The notes beneath the pieces were generated by a model that worked only from the letters and a program-made list of their open reading frames with translations, ran no database searches and had not been told where the DNA came from. Made by a program: the position numbers and the translations under genes. A DNA stretch of 64,000 nucleotides, taken from assembly GCA_017979445.1 (NCBI GenBank), contig CM030719.1, positions 21,111,292-21,175,291 of the forward strand. Reading direction: 5' to 3'. The stretch comes from Akebia trifoliata. Its lineage: Eukaryota; Streptophyta; Magnoliopsida; Ranunculales; Lardizabalaceae. Position 1 is the stretch's first letter. The number at the start of each line of letters is the position of its first letter. Shown here in pieces: positions 11,390 through 22,660 of the stretch.

Positions 11390-14300
11390 ACCCCAAAAAA
11401 AGAAAATAAAAAAAGAAGTCTTGCTTAAAAATAACTAAGTTAGCAAGGGATACTTATAATAATTGTTTGCATTGAACACACCTTGTGTACATCCTCCATT
11501 ACATATTTTCCACTAGGCTTAAGATCCGCAAGGAAAGGAACCTCATCGCTAACCTTCTGAAAATCATCAAGACTCAATTCCAGACCAACAGACCTGCCAA
11601 AGGAGGACACTACCATCAGCTAATGCCATGAGATGTCATCTTTTTTTATGAATATGGAAAAATTGTACCATCCTTTCCTCACCTAGCAATAGCGATTAAA
11701 TGAAGCACAGCGTTGGTAGACCCACCAAGGGCCATAACAATAACCATTGCATTACGTAAAGATTTCTGAGTAATAATGTCTCTTGGTTTCAAGTCCATTT
11801 TCAGTAAATTCAAAAGATACTTTCCTGCTGAATGACACTCCACCAACTTCAATGGGTCCTCTGCTGGTGTTGAAGAGCTATTGAGGATATGAAGAACAAG
11901 ACATAAAGGATCATTAAAAATAAACAGTTAGCACTCCAAAGACAAAAACTTCAAATATACAAATATATCTTCACTTGTTATTATTAAACAAGAACATTAT
12001 TTCTACCTGTAAGGAAGTGACATTCCCATTGCTTCAATAGCAGAAGCCATGGTATTTGCCGTATACATACCACCACATGCCCCTGCTCCAGGGCATGAAT
12101 TCCGGACTACATTCATTCTTTGATCATCGTTGATCGACCCTTTAACATACTCTCCGTAACACTACGAAGAGTATAAACAGAAAACGCAAGAATAAATTGT
12201 ATGGCCCAGAAATACTTTTGAAATCAAAAATGGAAAATTAGTGTACATACCTGAAAGGCAGATATTATATCGAAACTATGGCCTTGAAAATGGCCAGGCT
12301 GGAAAAAAAAATTAAATTAAATGTCAAAAATTGAATATGAATGATGGTATCAATCAATAGTTCTAACAAGTTAAGTGAGAAGACAGAAACATAATATTGA
12401 TTCCTTCTAAACTTAGGAATTTGCGAAAGCAATGTTGGGTCTTGGAACCCATCTCTATTTGTGGTTACCACATCACTAGGAAAAATAAACAATTCCTAGT
12501 TTGTACAATACAGCATCCGACCTGGAGCAAGAAACACATCTCTGTTTGGAGCAGAAATAATATGGATAAAGCAAGGACACATGCCTTCTAAACCCCTTCG
12601 TGTTGAAAAGTAAAAAATGTGTATTTTGAGTAAAATGGAAATTAAAAACATCTCTGTGCAGACACCACAAAGAAGGCTAAGTAAGGATATGAATAACAAG
12701 CACAACCTTCACAGAATAGTTACAAAGATCTGTTTACAAATCTTCCAAGGGTCCAACCTTAGATCTGTGAGTATGATGTCTCAAAACTCTTTGACAAAAT
12801 GAACAATATTTGGAATAATCAACACTTGGACTTGGAAACAATTGACTCCGCAGATCCATAGGTCTCTTCAAATTTATTATTGTATTATTCCTTCGATATG
12901 TTCCAGCAAGTAGTGAAAGGAAGCAACTTTCACCACAACTTAACCATGTTTATCATTGAATGGTATGTCTTCCCACTTCTCATAATTGCTGGAATCAGTA
13001 AAATCAGGGTTATATGGAATCTTTTGAACAGTTGAAGTACCCCACTGTATTGAATTCCAACGCTCCCTGCATCAGATTTCAGGCTAAATGTTCCTATTGG
13101 CCAGAATTGGTCGGCTCAATAAGTTTGATTTCCCGACATGCATTGGCCTCACTTTGACATTGCGTACAGACCAATCCATGCTAGTGCAATTGTTTCTCCT
13201 TTAAATTGTTTATCTTCCTTACCAGGAAAATATTTCTAAACTCAAACCAAGTCATTTGTAAAATGTAACACTTGTTTCAAAACGAGACGAGCTGGCAAAA
13301 ATCTTTAACCCAGTAACTAAATGTCCCTTTTTCACCAAAATCACTCATGAATTACTCAAAATTGTGGAAGTTCAAGAAGGATAGTAAACAAAAAGTCATA
13401 AATCTTTATACTCAAACATGCCACTAAAATCTTTATACTTATCAAAAAAAAAAAAAAAAGTCAAAAATTTTGAAGCTCAAACATGCCACTAATAACAGAA
13501 AAATGCAACATGACTTCCGTCAACTGGAAAAAAAAAAACAAGTAACCAAGAGGATTGGTGTCTAACCTTGATGGTTCCACCATAAACCATAATACTTGGT
13601 CGATTAAGTCGACCCATTGCCATAATTGTACCTGGCATCTGTGGCATAATAAGCACCAAATTATGAATAAATCATTATCCTTAACAATTATTACACCACG
13701 TAAGCAGACTTTAAAAGAAAAAAAAAAGTGTGAAGAAGGGAAGAGGCATATATATATATAGGGTCAGGTTCAAGGGCCATGTGAGAAAACATGTGAGAAA
13801 ACTTTCGTTTTTCAAAATAAGGGTTAGAGGTTTTGGATTGAGCTGATTTTTTGCAAGGATGGTCACTATGATGAGAAGATCATCCTCACAAAAAATCAGC
13901 TCAATCAGAAACTTCTAAATCCATCAAAAGTGATTTACAAATTAGTGATAAAAATTGATAAAAAATCGACGGTCCACATTCTAAATCACTTTTAATGGGG
14001 TTAGAAGTTTCAGATTGGGCTGATTTTTTTTTTTTGGATGATCTTCCCATCATAGAGATCATCCTCACAAAAAATCAGCTCAATCCAAAATTTCTAACCC
14101 ATATTTTAAAATTTTATTTACCGTCGAAAGTTTTCTCACATGTTTTCTCACATGGCCCTTGAACCTGACCCATATATATATATATATGATTGTGAAGAAA
14201 CGAACACAAAATCATGCATCACTTGGCAAGTCAGCACACCTTCATAACGAATTAAACCAAATGCAAATAATATAACAACTTCTTAAGTAGCACAATTCAA

Positions 14301-16549
14301 AAATCCAAGAATTAATATACTTCTTTCATATATAAAATTCGAATGATAAGATGAATCTAATACGTACCAGTAGGAGCGCCATAGTGACATGTGCTTCCTA
14401 CCAAATGTCCCCTACATGTCACATTTTGAATTAGTGACAATTGTACATTGTGCTGACTTAAGAGGTTCATCCTACTTAAATAGAAGACCAGCCTCTCTCC
14501 CTCTTTTCTTCTCCAATTTTATTTACCACTATTATTGTTATTTGTGCTCAAGGATTATAGTAGCTTAGTAAGTGAAAATGCCACAAAGCCGCTCTATTTT
14601 GGGAGTGAGTGTCATTAAGAATTATAAAGTATGCCCTTTTAGGAACGGAAGCATGAATGGGATTCCGGAGCAGAAACGGCATATTGGGTAGAATGTTTCT
14701 ATTACTAAGTACTTTACCCCTAAAAGTTCACTACGTTATAGGGGGTTGGAGTGTCACCAATCAAGACTATTGAATCCTGAGTGTGGAAGCCCAAAGTCTT
14801 ACACCATCATTATTATAATGGGATGGATGATTCCACATCAAGACAAAGTGTCAAACATGTACCTCGGTAGACATGATCCAATAATCCCATCCTTTGCGCT
14901 TCTTAGTTGCAAATCTCATTTACACGATCAATCTATGTTTCTACTACTACAATTCATTGCGGATATGGAATTAGCAATTTGTATTCAGTACATATCGTTG
15001 GTTTGGGCTGTATCATCAACGTTTATTGTAATTGTACACAATTAACTACTACCAACACATTCATCATTCTCAAACTAATGGAGCAAATTACCAACTTCCA
15101 AGATCCACCAAATTAACTAAAATTCAATAGATTTTGTCCACCAACAACCTGTAAAAAAACAAGAATTTGATCGAAAAACAGATACGCATCAAGAAAAATC
15201 TTTTCAAAAAGGACTTACATTTTTATCACATCCAGGGATGCAAGTTTCCGTCCTAATATTTCTGTAATTTCAATCAATTACCTTCATTATTGTAAACTAT
15301 GTCTACTACCAACACATTCATCATTCTCAAACTAATGGAGTACATTACCATCTTCCACAAAATTAACCAAAAAAACTAAAATTATACAGATTTACTTCAC
15401 TGAAAACCCGTAAAAAACAAGAATTTGATAATAATAATAATAATAACAATAATAAAAAGGTGCCCATCAAGAAAAAATGATTTTTCTCAATAAAGGAATT
15501 ACATTTTCATCGCATCCAGGGATTATCGTAAACTATGTGTACTACCAACACATCCATCATTCTTGAACTAATGGAGCACATTACCATCTTCCACAAAACT
15601 AAACAAATAAACTCAAACTATATAGAGTCATTTACTCCACCAAAAACCCATAAAAAACAAGAATTTAATAATAAAAAATAGATACCCACCAAGAAAAAAT
15701 GTTTCTTTTCCCCAATAAAGGACCCGCATAGGGATGCAAATGTTCCCATCCTACCATTTCTGTAATTTCAAGCAATTACCTTCTTTATTACAAACTATAT
15801 CTACTACTAACACATTCATCATTCTCAATCTAATGGAGCACATAACTATCTTCCACAAAATTCACCAAATAAACTAAAATTATACAAATTTACTCCACCG
15901 AAAACACATAAAAACAAGAATTTAATCAAAAAACAGGTACCCATCAAGAAAAAATGTTTTATTTTATTTTTTCCAATAAAGGACTCACATTTTTATCACA
16001 TCCAGGAATGGAAATGTTCCCATCGTACCATTGCGCAGCCATAACAGTCTCGATACTATCAGCAATCAAATCCCGAGATTGCAAACTATAACACATTCCT
16101 TTAGTACCCATCGAAATGGCATCACTAACACCAATTGTATTAAACCTCAATCCAACCATCCCAGCCTCGGTTACGCCTTCCTTTACAGCCTCGGCGAGAT
16201 GTAAAAGGTGCATATTACATGTATTACCTTCATACCAAACAGATGAAATGCCCACCTGAGGCTTACTCATGTCATTTTCGGAGAGGCCAACACCGTAAAG
16301 GATGGCTTGAGAACCTCCTTGGGATTTGGGTTCGGTGACTTGAGAGCTGTATTTGTTGAGATTGATGAGATGTGTGTCAGATTGGGTCGAATCTAGAGTG
16401 GCTGAGATTGGGGGAGATATGAGGGAGTGGCGGCGGTAAGGAAAGGAGGATGTTTTGGAGGGGAAGATTGGGGGTTTGAAAGTGGTGGTGGTGGTGGTGG
16501 CGGCGGCGGTGGTGATGGTGAGAGGCGGAGATAAGAGAGAAGTCTGCAT
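7244..16549 (-). CDS. DHAD: Dihydroxy-acid dehydratase, chloroplastic (14 exons)
   Basis: The enzyme (EC 4.2.1.9) dehydrates 2,3-dihydroxy-isovalerate and 2,3-dihydroxy-3-methylvalerate to 2-oxo acids, the third step of valine/isoleucine synthesis in the plastid. Exons: 15989-16549, 13567-13638, 12251-12298, 12007-12161, 11683-11877, 11482-11593, 10776-10845, 10644-10702, 10292-10415, 10104-10174, 8759-8860, 8410-8490, 7401-7559, 7244-7294. All junctions are GT..AG and the frame gives 619 residues, close to the roughly 610 usual in plants. Residues 1-60 are a Ser/Thr-rich, acid-poor transit peptide. Family motifs include EGNTCNMH (Cys111), IPGCDKN (Cys184) and [16 protein letters not shown] (Cys256), the Fe-S ligand cysteines of the family, then [13 protein letters not shown] and [12 protein letters not shown] 16549 fits the plant N-terminus; an in-frame ATG lies at 16699. 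Introns 1, 2 and 10 exceed 1.2 kb. No defect is seen. Confidence 0.97.
7652..7785. repeat. Small inverted repeat in DHAD intron 12
   Basis: Arms at about 7652-7684 and 7754-7785 share CTTGATGATTTAA and GTGAAATTTTGAT in inverted orientation with a few mismatches. The 70-bp centre is A/T-rich. It may be the remnant of a short foldback element. Confidence 0.65.
7819..7845 (+). repeat. G27 homopolymer (C27 in DHAD pre-mRNA, intron 12)
   Basis: An uninterrupted run of 27 G on the plus strand, preceded by a G5 run. The assembled length may be inexact because such runs are hard to sequence. Confidence 0.85.
10457..10586. mobile_element. Family B MITE in DHAD intron 8
   Basis: The ends AGAGAGATTCTATAGCCACACCAACTT... 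(positions 10457-10485) and its inverted copy at 10556-10586 match the terminal repeat of a family found several times in this window (also 47317, 50840, 52058, 58732, 60742). One relative at 50840 has a perfect 9-bp target duplication, pointing to MULE-type transposition. No clean duplication is seen at this copy. Confidence 0.65.
11150..11273. repeat. Three copies of a 12-bp near-palindrome in DHAD intron 6
   Basis: TTGGACTGTCCA occurs at 11150-11161 and 11262-11273, and TTGGACAGTCCA at 11178-11189, with some shared flanking bases (GCG/CGTT). The copies are mutually direct and inverted, so they may be ends of a degenerate foldback element. Confidence 0.7.
11358..11387 (+). repeat. C30 homopolymer (G30 in DHAD pre-mRNA, intron 6)
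   Basis: A run of 30 C on the plus strand, so 30 G in the sense transcript. Its length may be inexact. Confidence 0.85.
13761..14171. mobile_element. Family A twin-hairpin MITE in DHAD intron 1, 411 bp
   Basis: The terminal inverted repeats begin GGGTCAGGTTCAAGGGCCAT and are perfect for 47 bp (13761-13807 and 14125-14171), then continue imperfectly. The element lies between TATATA tracts, so a TA-type target duplication cannot be delimited. Inside are two consecutive palindromes, each of the form ATTGAGCTGATTTTTTG ... CAAAAAATCAGCTCAAT around a GATGATC..GATCATC core, separated by a spacer with GGTCCACATTC. It has no coding capacity. Confidence 0.85.
15211..16032 (-). repeat. Tandem array copying the DHAD exon 1/intron 1 junction
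   Basis: The genuine junction (15989/15988) lies in one unit, and three diverged units follow in intron 1 with junction equivalents near 15211, 15496 and 15720, at spacings of about 224-285 bp. Each unit carries the last 25-50 bp of exon 1 (ending in or near GGATGTGATAAAAAT) and about 200 bp of intron 1. Copy A (15211-15265) keeps a GTAAGT donor and is preceded by an acceptor-like TTACAG, so it could be read as a 43-nt exon (15219-15261). Copy B has a weak GTAATT donor. Copy C has lost its donor to a deletion. Confidence 0.88.
16482..16520 (-). repeat. GGT/GGC triplet repeat inside the DHAD transit peptide
   Basis: Triplet runs on the plus strand encode, in the minus-strand frame, an Ala/Thr-rich tract (AAATTTTTT, residues 15-23). 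It is length-variable DNA in a region that tolerates change. Confidence 0.75.
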
Positions 16550-16658
16550 TGTTGTGGAGATGGTGGTGGTGGTGGAGCTGTGGAGGGGTTCAAGGGAGGG
16601 TTTTTGAGATTGAGGGAAGTCAAGAGTTATGGTTTTATTCTGATTGGGGAACTTAGAG

Positions 16659-16664
16659 CACGTG
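16659..16664. promoter_or_regulatory. G-box-type CACGTG upstream of DHAD
   Basis: A palindromic CACGTG lies 110 bp upstream of the chosen ATG. It could be a bZIP/bHLH site or lie in the 5'UTR; no clear TATA box was found nearby. One 6-mer is weak evidence. Confidence 0.3.
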
Positions 16665-16714
16665 TTATGCAGGTGAGAGTCTGACAGGTGGAGAAACACT
16701 CTCCCTACTAGATT

Positions 16715-17360
16715 GGTAAGATTTCAAATCTTGCTAAGGGCCATTGAGCTTAAATGAATTACCAAATTGTCAATCCGACCCAACCTCACTCTAAATTTCA
16801 TGAAAAAACTTAGATTAAAAAATTAAAATTTAATTTATTTTTGAACTTGGTTCAAGATTTTGAAAATGGGAGATTACTTAAATTTGATCGAACTCTGAAA
16901 TTTAAAATAGAAATTCAATATGAAAATTAACCCCTTTTTTTTATATATATATTTTTTAATTCATAGAATTTTGTCATGTACATCCCACCGTGTTTTTAGA
17001 TAAGTAGGACTAGCCTTACTAGGGTCCTTGAGCCCACCTTATGTCGTCCATAAACTTGATCCGATTTTACAGGTTACAGAAGACATAATTTTATGAACTT
17101 TGAAAAAAAAAAGTATATATAAAAGATATTTTTTGCATTGTTTTTTTATTTAAAATTTGGGAGTTCAACAATCGTCCATTTTTCTAAACCTTGGATCAAG
17201 TCCCAATAAAATGTTACTAAAATTATTTTTTGTTTTGAATTTGAGTTTTTTCCATGAAAGCTAAAGGACTGTGGAGTTAGATTGCCAATGTGGTAATTCG
17301 TCAGAACTAAATGACTCTTAATAAGATTTAAAATCTTATTAAATTAGTAAGGACTCATCA
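16715..17360. repeat. Family C dispersed repeat: two opposed copies upstream of DHAD
   Basis: About 16715-17000 carries TTGGTTCAAGATTTTGAAAA and a downstream AATTCATAGAATTTTGTCAT block. About 17000-17360 carries CTTACTAGGGTCCTTGAGC, TTTTATGAACTTTGAAAA and CCTTGGATCAAG in the opposite orientation. The same ordered blocks recur at 17845-18185 (inverted) and 48380-49098. The nearer copy starts only about 170 bp upstream of the DHAD ATG, so the promoter is probably partly repeat-derived. Confidence 0.65.
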
Positions 17361-17844
17361 ATATAAAAGTGGAGAGAAGATCAAGATTAAATTAGAGCAT
17401 GTGTTCTGCACATGAGTCTTACAAATGGATTTATAAACTAGTTTAAGGTTAAGGGTATGTTTGGATACAAAGTATAAAGTAGATCAAATAACTTTGGAAA
17501 AAGTACTTTTTAAATATAAAAAGTTTGTTTGGCTAAAAGTTGAAAAGTCCAAATGTGTGTTTGATAACCACTTTCCTTTTATAAAGTCCAAAAACACTTT
17601 TAAACTCAAAAACTTCAGTCGACTGAAAACTCGATAGTTGCCTCAATTGAGTCGATAAATAATTATTACTATGCGATTGTTTCGAAAACCCAAATGGCCT
17701 TCTACAAGATTGTGAACCCAAACATCAAACACTCAAACAAGGTGGTTGTAAAGGAGAGACCTTTGATTTTGTCGATTGGGGGGAAAATCACACCACCTAT
17801 TTCTCAAAAAGAAAAATTTTCCTAACTAACTTAGTAAAGATTTG

Positions 17845-18185
17845 AGCCTTAGTTGGTCATTTTGTTAAATGGATTTCCACCTCAACAGCCCAACATCACA
17901 GCCCTCTAAGTTTCTTAAAAAAAATATCGAATTTTTTTTAAAACTTGATCCAAGGTTTTGAAAATAGATAGTTACCGAATTTTCACATAACTCCCAAACT
18001 TAAAATTGAAATTCAATGGTGAAAAATAATTCTTTTTTGGGAATTTCTTTTCAAAGTTCATAAAATTTTATTTTCTACAACCTTGAAACATTGGATCATA
18101 TTTTGAAGTCCACAAGTTGAACCAAGGGCCCTTGGTGGGGGTGAAATCCTTACTACCTTAGTAAGGCTAGTAAGACTCTTTCTCA
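17845..18185. repeat. Family C dispersed repeat copy
   Basis: Read in reverse, this carries the ordered blocks seen at 17000-17360 and 48640-49098: a CTTACTA boundary, CAAGGGCCCTTGG, TTTTATGAACTTTGAAAA, TTTGGGAGTTATGTG and AACCTTGGATCAAG. It has no coding capacity. Confidence 0.65.
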
Positions 18186-19071
18186 AATTGCAAAATTTGT
18201 CAACCCAACAACAGCGTTTGTAGGTTTAATTCTTTAAATCCAACCAAACCCTACCTCTGTTTTTTTCTCTTAGACCTATCTTCAAACACCTTGGATCCAT
18301 CAAAATAAGCCTAATTGAATTGTTCTATTGGCCATCCTCTTCATCTTTACGTGTTTTCTACTCATAATTACAGTTTCAAAGGCGATTTTGAAATATAAAG
18401 AGATGAAATTATTAACAAATGAAGAAGACCTAATGTTAACAATGTTCTTCTTGTTATTCAGTAAATACCTGATAAGCGAACAAAAAGATTGATCGAGGCT
18501 TGTGTTGAACACAATGTCCTTAAGACAATTTTGTTTCCGCAACTTGGTGCCCACGGATCAATGAATAATTGTCTTTCAGGATAAAATGATCACACATGCA
18601 GAAGTAGCACTACAATCTACATGTCTAATGAACAAAACGTTAAGTTTGTACTCTCAAAGAATGCAGATGAGAAATCAAAATGCAAGTATATTAAAACAAC
18701 AGAAAAAAGAAAAATTTTGAATGAAAAATCTAAGGTTAAAATGACAAATTTATATAATAGTAAGAGATATGGTGTCTCTTTAGAAAAAAAGTTCTAAGAG
18801 ACATAATGTCTCTTGGAAAAGGAAATGTTAGAAATGAAGAGGTGTCCTTACCTTAAAACTGTCAATGGATAGTCGAAATTCGAATCCGAATTCGAAAAAT
18901 CGGATATTATCCAAAAAATTTGGATATTGGATTCGGATGTGATTTTAACATTCAAATAAATTTCGAATATGAAATCAGATGTTACAAAATCTGATTCGAT
19001 AATATCCGCTCTGAATTGAATATATGTGTTACATATTCATGTTACACAACAAAACTTATATATATATATAT

Positions 19072-19479
19072 GGGTCACGTTCAAGCGACATATGAGAAAA
19101 CACATGTAAAAACAATGTAACATTATAAATTTTCAAAATATGGGTTAGAAATTTCGGATTGAGCTGATTTTTTGTGAGGATGATCTCTATGATGGGAAGA
19201 TCATTCAAAAAAAAAAATCAGTCAAATCTGAAACTTCTAACCCCATTAAAAGTGATTTAGAATGTGGACCATCGATTTTTTGCTAATTTTTGTCAATAAT
19301 TTGTAACTCACTTTTGATGGATTTAGAAGTTTCTGATTGAGCTAATTTTTTGTGAGGATGATCTTCTCATCATAGTGACCATCCTCGTAAAAAATCAGCT
19401 CAATCCAAAATCTCTAACCCATATTTTGAAAAACCATTGTTTTTCATATGTTTTTACATATGGCCCTTGAACCGCCCCC
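19072..19479. mobile_element. Family A twin-hairpin MITE (first of a cluster of three)
   Basis: Begins GGGTCACGTTCAAGCGACAT and ends with an inverted, slightly diverged copy (GGCCCTTGAACCGCCCC). It shares both internal palindromes with the copy in DHAD intron 1, including GTGAGGATGATCTCTATGAT. Confidence 0.8.
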
Positions 19480-19488
19480 TATATATAT

Positions 19489-19839
19489 GGGAAATGTTCA
19501 GCACCAAACATTTTGTCCAAACATTTTTCAAAACATGGGTTAGAAGTTTTGGAATTAGTTGATTTTTGGTGAGGATGATCTCTACAGTGAGGAGATCATC
19601 ATCACCAAAAATATGCCCATTCCAAAACTTCTAACCCCATAAAAAATGGTTTTAAAAAAATGGATAGTCCACGATTTTTCAACATGTAAGCATGGGGCTA
19701 AAAGTTTTGGAATGAGTTGATATTTGGTCAGGATGATCTCACCGTAGAGATCATCCTCACCAAAAATCAGCCCATTCCAAAACTTCTAACCCATGTAGGA
19801 CAAAAATAGTTGGCCAAAATGTTTAGTGCTGAACGGCAC

Positions 19840-19841
<2 letters not shown>
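19489..19841. mobile_element. Family A MITE, subfamily with a GTTCAGCACTAAACATTTTG end
   Basis: Terminal repeats run from GGGAAATGTTCAGCACCAAA (19489) to the inverted GGGTGCCGTTCAGCACTAAA at 19841. The interior has the same two-palindrome architecture (GGAATGAGTTGAT...GTCAGGATGATC) as other family A copies. It abuts the previous copy with only a TATATA spacer. Confidence 0.8.

Positions 19842-19905
<64 letters not shown>
19842..19905. repeat. AT dinucleotide microsatellite
   Basis: A pure AT/TA run of about 60 bp separating two family A MITEs, perhaps grown from their TA-rich insertion site. Confidence 0.9.
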
Positions 19906-19907
<2 letters not shown>

Positions 19908-20256
19908 GTCCCGTTCAATGGCCAACTTTTTGGCAAAACATTTTTCAAAACATGAGCTAGAAGTTTTGGAATGGGCTGATTTTTGGTGAGGATAATCTCT
20001 ACGGTGAGGAGATCATCATCACCAAAAATCAGTCCATTCCAAAACTTCTAACCCCATCAAAAATAGTTTACAAAAAATGGACGGTCCACGATTTTTCAAC
20101 TTGTAAACATGGGTTAGAAGTTTTGGAATGGGCTGATTTTTGGTGAGGATGATTTCCTCACCATAGAGATCATCATCACCAAAAATCAGCCCATTCCAAA
20201 ACTTCTAACTCATGTTTTGAAAATGTTTTGCCAAAAAGTTAGCCATTGAATGCTAC
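19906..20256. mobile_element. Family A MITE (third of the cluster)
   Basis: Begins GGGTCCCGTTCAATGGCCAA (19906) and ends with the inverted match TTAGCCATTGAATGCTACC. The two internal palindromes around GATGATC..GATCATC are very well preserved. Confidence 0.8.
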
Positions 20257-21731
20257 CTACCTATCTATCTATATATATATATATATATATAGATATATCT
20301 TATTGTGTATTCATGTTACTCAACCAAATTTAATTTTCAATGTTATCTTCTCTTTCAACATAAACATAAGAGCCAGCAACAGCCAGCAAGTGGCTTTCGT
20401 CGTTTCGATTGTACGAGCTCCATAGCCACCTTCTTCTCTGGCGGTCAACGAGCATCAAGTTAAGTACTTTCTCTCTCTCTCACACACACACAGACAGTAA
20501 AACCCTTTTTCCCCCTTCAAAATCCATCGGCTTCAACCTCAATTAAAATAATCTTGATTTATTTTTTGAAAATCTATTTTCTTCAAATTAATGTAAAAAA
20601 TGCTTGATGTTTTAATCGAATTTTTCATCATTTTTGGTCAAAAATTAAAGTTTATTTGATTTTAAGATCATTTTTTTTTTCAAAAAATCAAAGTTTATTT
20701 GATTTTAAAGCCGAAATAGATTGAAAATTTTGAAAAAAAAAATAGGAAAATCAATTGGGTTTTTACAGATTTGTAGGGTTTTTATTGAATCGGATATTAT
20801 CGGATATCCGATGTATTATTCGAATTTGAATTCGAATCTTGGTCTGTGATATCCGATGATATCTGATCGAATTCGAATTCGGATATCACTAAATTTTTTT
20901 CGGATTTGAATTCGGATATAGCACTATCCGATCGGATATCTATCCATTGATAGCCCTACCTTACTTGGACGGTGATAGGAATTAAAGGGTGTGCCCCTTC
21001 AAAACAAAATATAAATTAATGTCTCATGATTTGATTCAACTTATCAAATCTGTGAAAAAACTCCGCAGACCTCAATCTATGGCCATTTCAACCAAAACCT
21101 TCTATAATGAAATCTTAATTCCCCTAAATCGATCATCCAAACGTCATTAAACTTCATGGGTAGTGTTGCGATCGTAAAAGGCTTTTTCTCGTCTACGATG
21201 AGATGAGATGAGACGACATGAGATGAGAGAGAGAGAGAGAGATTTTATTAGATATGAGGAATAGAGGTTTCTTTTTTGCCGTTTCGGCTGAGAACTAGAG
21301 ACGCTAGAGTAGAAGAGGAAAACTCGGGTTGGAAAGTTATTTTATACTTTCTACTTTTGATAGTAAAAAAGTCATTATTTTTTTACTTTAAAAAAAGTAA
21401 TGTTATTTTACTTTTGAAAAGGCTGTTTTGGAAGTAGTTCAAACAAACTTTTATTTTTTTTACTTTTAAAAGTAAGAAAGTCACTTTCTAATATGTATCC
21501 ACACTGGCTCAAAGTAGAAACTAAAAAAGTAACTTTCAAGAAAATAAATTTAGAAAAACTACTACTTAAAAAGAAAATGTTGATTTGGTTAAAAAGACAA
21601 TATTTTTGGTTAAATTTTTTTAAGTGAATCCAAACATACTTTTCATTTTTTTTTACTCGTGTCCCTAAAAATGTGATTTATGGACATGTTTAGACTCACT
21701 TTTGATGGGATTTGGGTCTTATTTTAGTTAG

Positions 21732-22660
21732 ATGGCTGTACAATCGACCCCACCATTTGAGCTAGCAAGTGATAGTCTAGCCATTTGGTTATCAGCACAT
21801 GAGGCTTATTTCATAAATCTTATGGTAGAAAATGTCATTGTGCGTGGAGACATTAGAACGGTTGACACATTCTCTAAAGATGAGTGACACAGCATTAGAA
21901 AGAAATTCTATGAGTGTTTTTTTTGTTGAAAAAAAAAATTATAAGGAGTTTAAAAAGTTGAAGAAGGATGAAAACAGTGGATTGGATTGGGATCATGTAC
22001 GAAATACTGTCAATGCTACCAAAGAATGGTGGAATAACTTCGTAATGATAAATATCATTTATTTATTTTATTTTACAGTTGATTCATAGCTACAATTTTT
22101 TTGTGTCATATATCATGATCACCCAAAGGAAAAGAGATTTCGCACTCAAAGTTGTTTGGGGTATAATTCGTTGGGCATAATTTTTGGAGACACTGTAGCA
22201 ATTGAAAACTTGCAAGCCACAATGGACCATGATTTTAACTCCACAGACAGGAAAATGATTTGAATGCGGGGATGTCTAACAATGTTCACTCTACTACTTT
22301 TCCTTCAGCCCCAATGGAAGGAATGTCCACTTCAGTGGATCCTGATGAAAAAGATGTTGGACAAACCTAATCTCAAACTCAAGCACTCACAGTGGCAATT
22401 CTCGATGTCGTTTAAGGAGTACTAGTCAATGATTTGATTTATCGAATGCATTGAAGATGTTAGTTGAGGCTTCACATGCTATAGTTGAGCTGAGTAGGCA
22501 ATATAGCATCAAGCAATGCATAGAAATTTTAGATACCATGAGTGTTGGTATCGAAACACGTACGTATATGAAAGTTGTAAAAATATTTAAGGATGAAGGA
22601 TAGAGAGAGATTTTCATTAGCCTATCCGAGGAGCGAAGGAGGGATTGATTGCAGAGTATA
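21732..22660 (+). pseudogene. Degraded MYB/SANT-like ORF1 of a Harbinger element
   Basis: Recognisable family fragments follow in order: HEAYFINLMVEN and DTFSKDE near the start (21732-21880), FKKLKKDENSGLDWD with VNATKEWWNNF (about 21940-22040), GIIFGDTVA (about 22170-22205), and the C-terminal block YSIKQCIEILD ... MKVVKIFKDEG, REIFISLSEERRRD (22500-22645). Frameshifts and stop codons separate the fragments. Two stops, TAG at 22601 and TGA at 22646, sit where the family has Trp. The product would have been the DNA-binding partner of a Harbinger transposase; no transposase gene accompanies it. It is certainly non-functional. Confidence 0.75.

Larger units (their letters stand above)
18854..20958. 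mobile_element. Non-autonomous hAT element, 2.1 kb
   Basis: Ends TAAAACTGTCAATGGATA and (inverted) TAGGGCTATCAATGGATA match over 18 bp with four differences. Flanking 8-mers ccttacct (18846-18853) and ccttactt (20959-20966) differ at one base, a hAT-type target duplication. The subterminal parts are dense in CGAATTCGAATTCGGATATC-like palindromic motifs. Three family A MITEs fill the middle, and 20340-20500 resembles a gene leader with a CT/CA microsatellite. No transposase is present. Confidence 0.85.

Noticed and set aside
18300..18554. Minus-strand open frame of 84 codons
   Set aside because: No recognisable domain and it sits between family C and hAT sequence in a decayed transposon.
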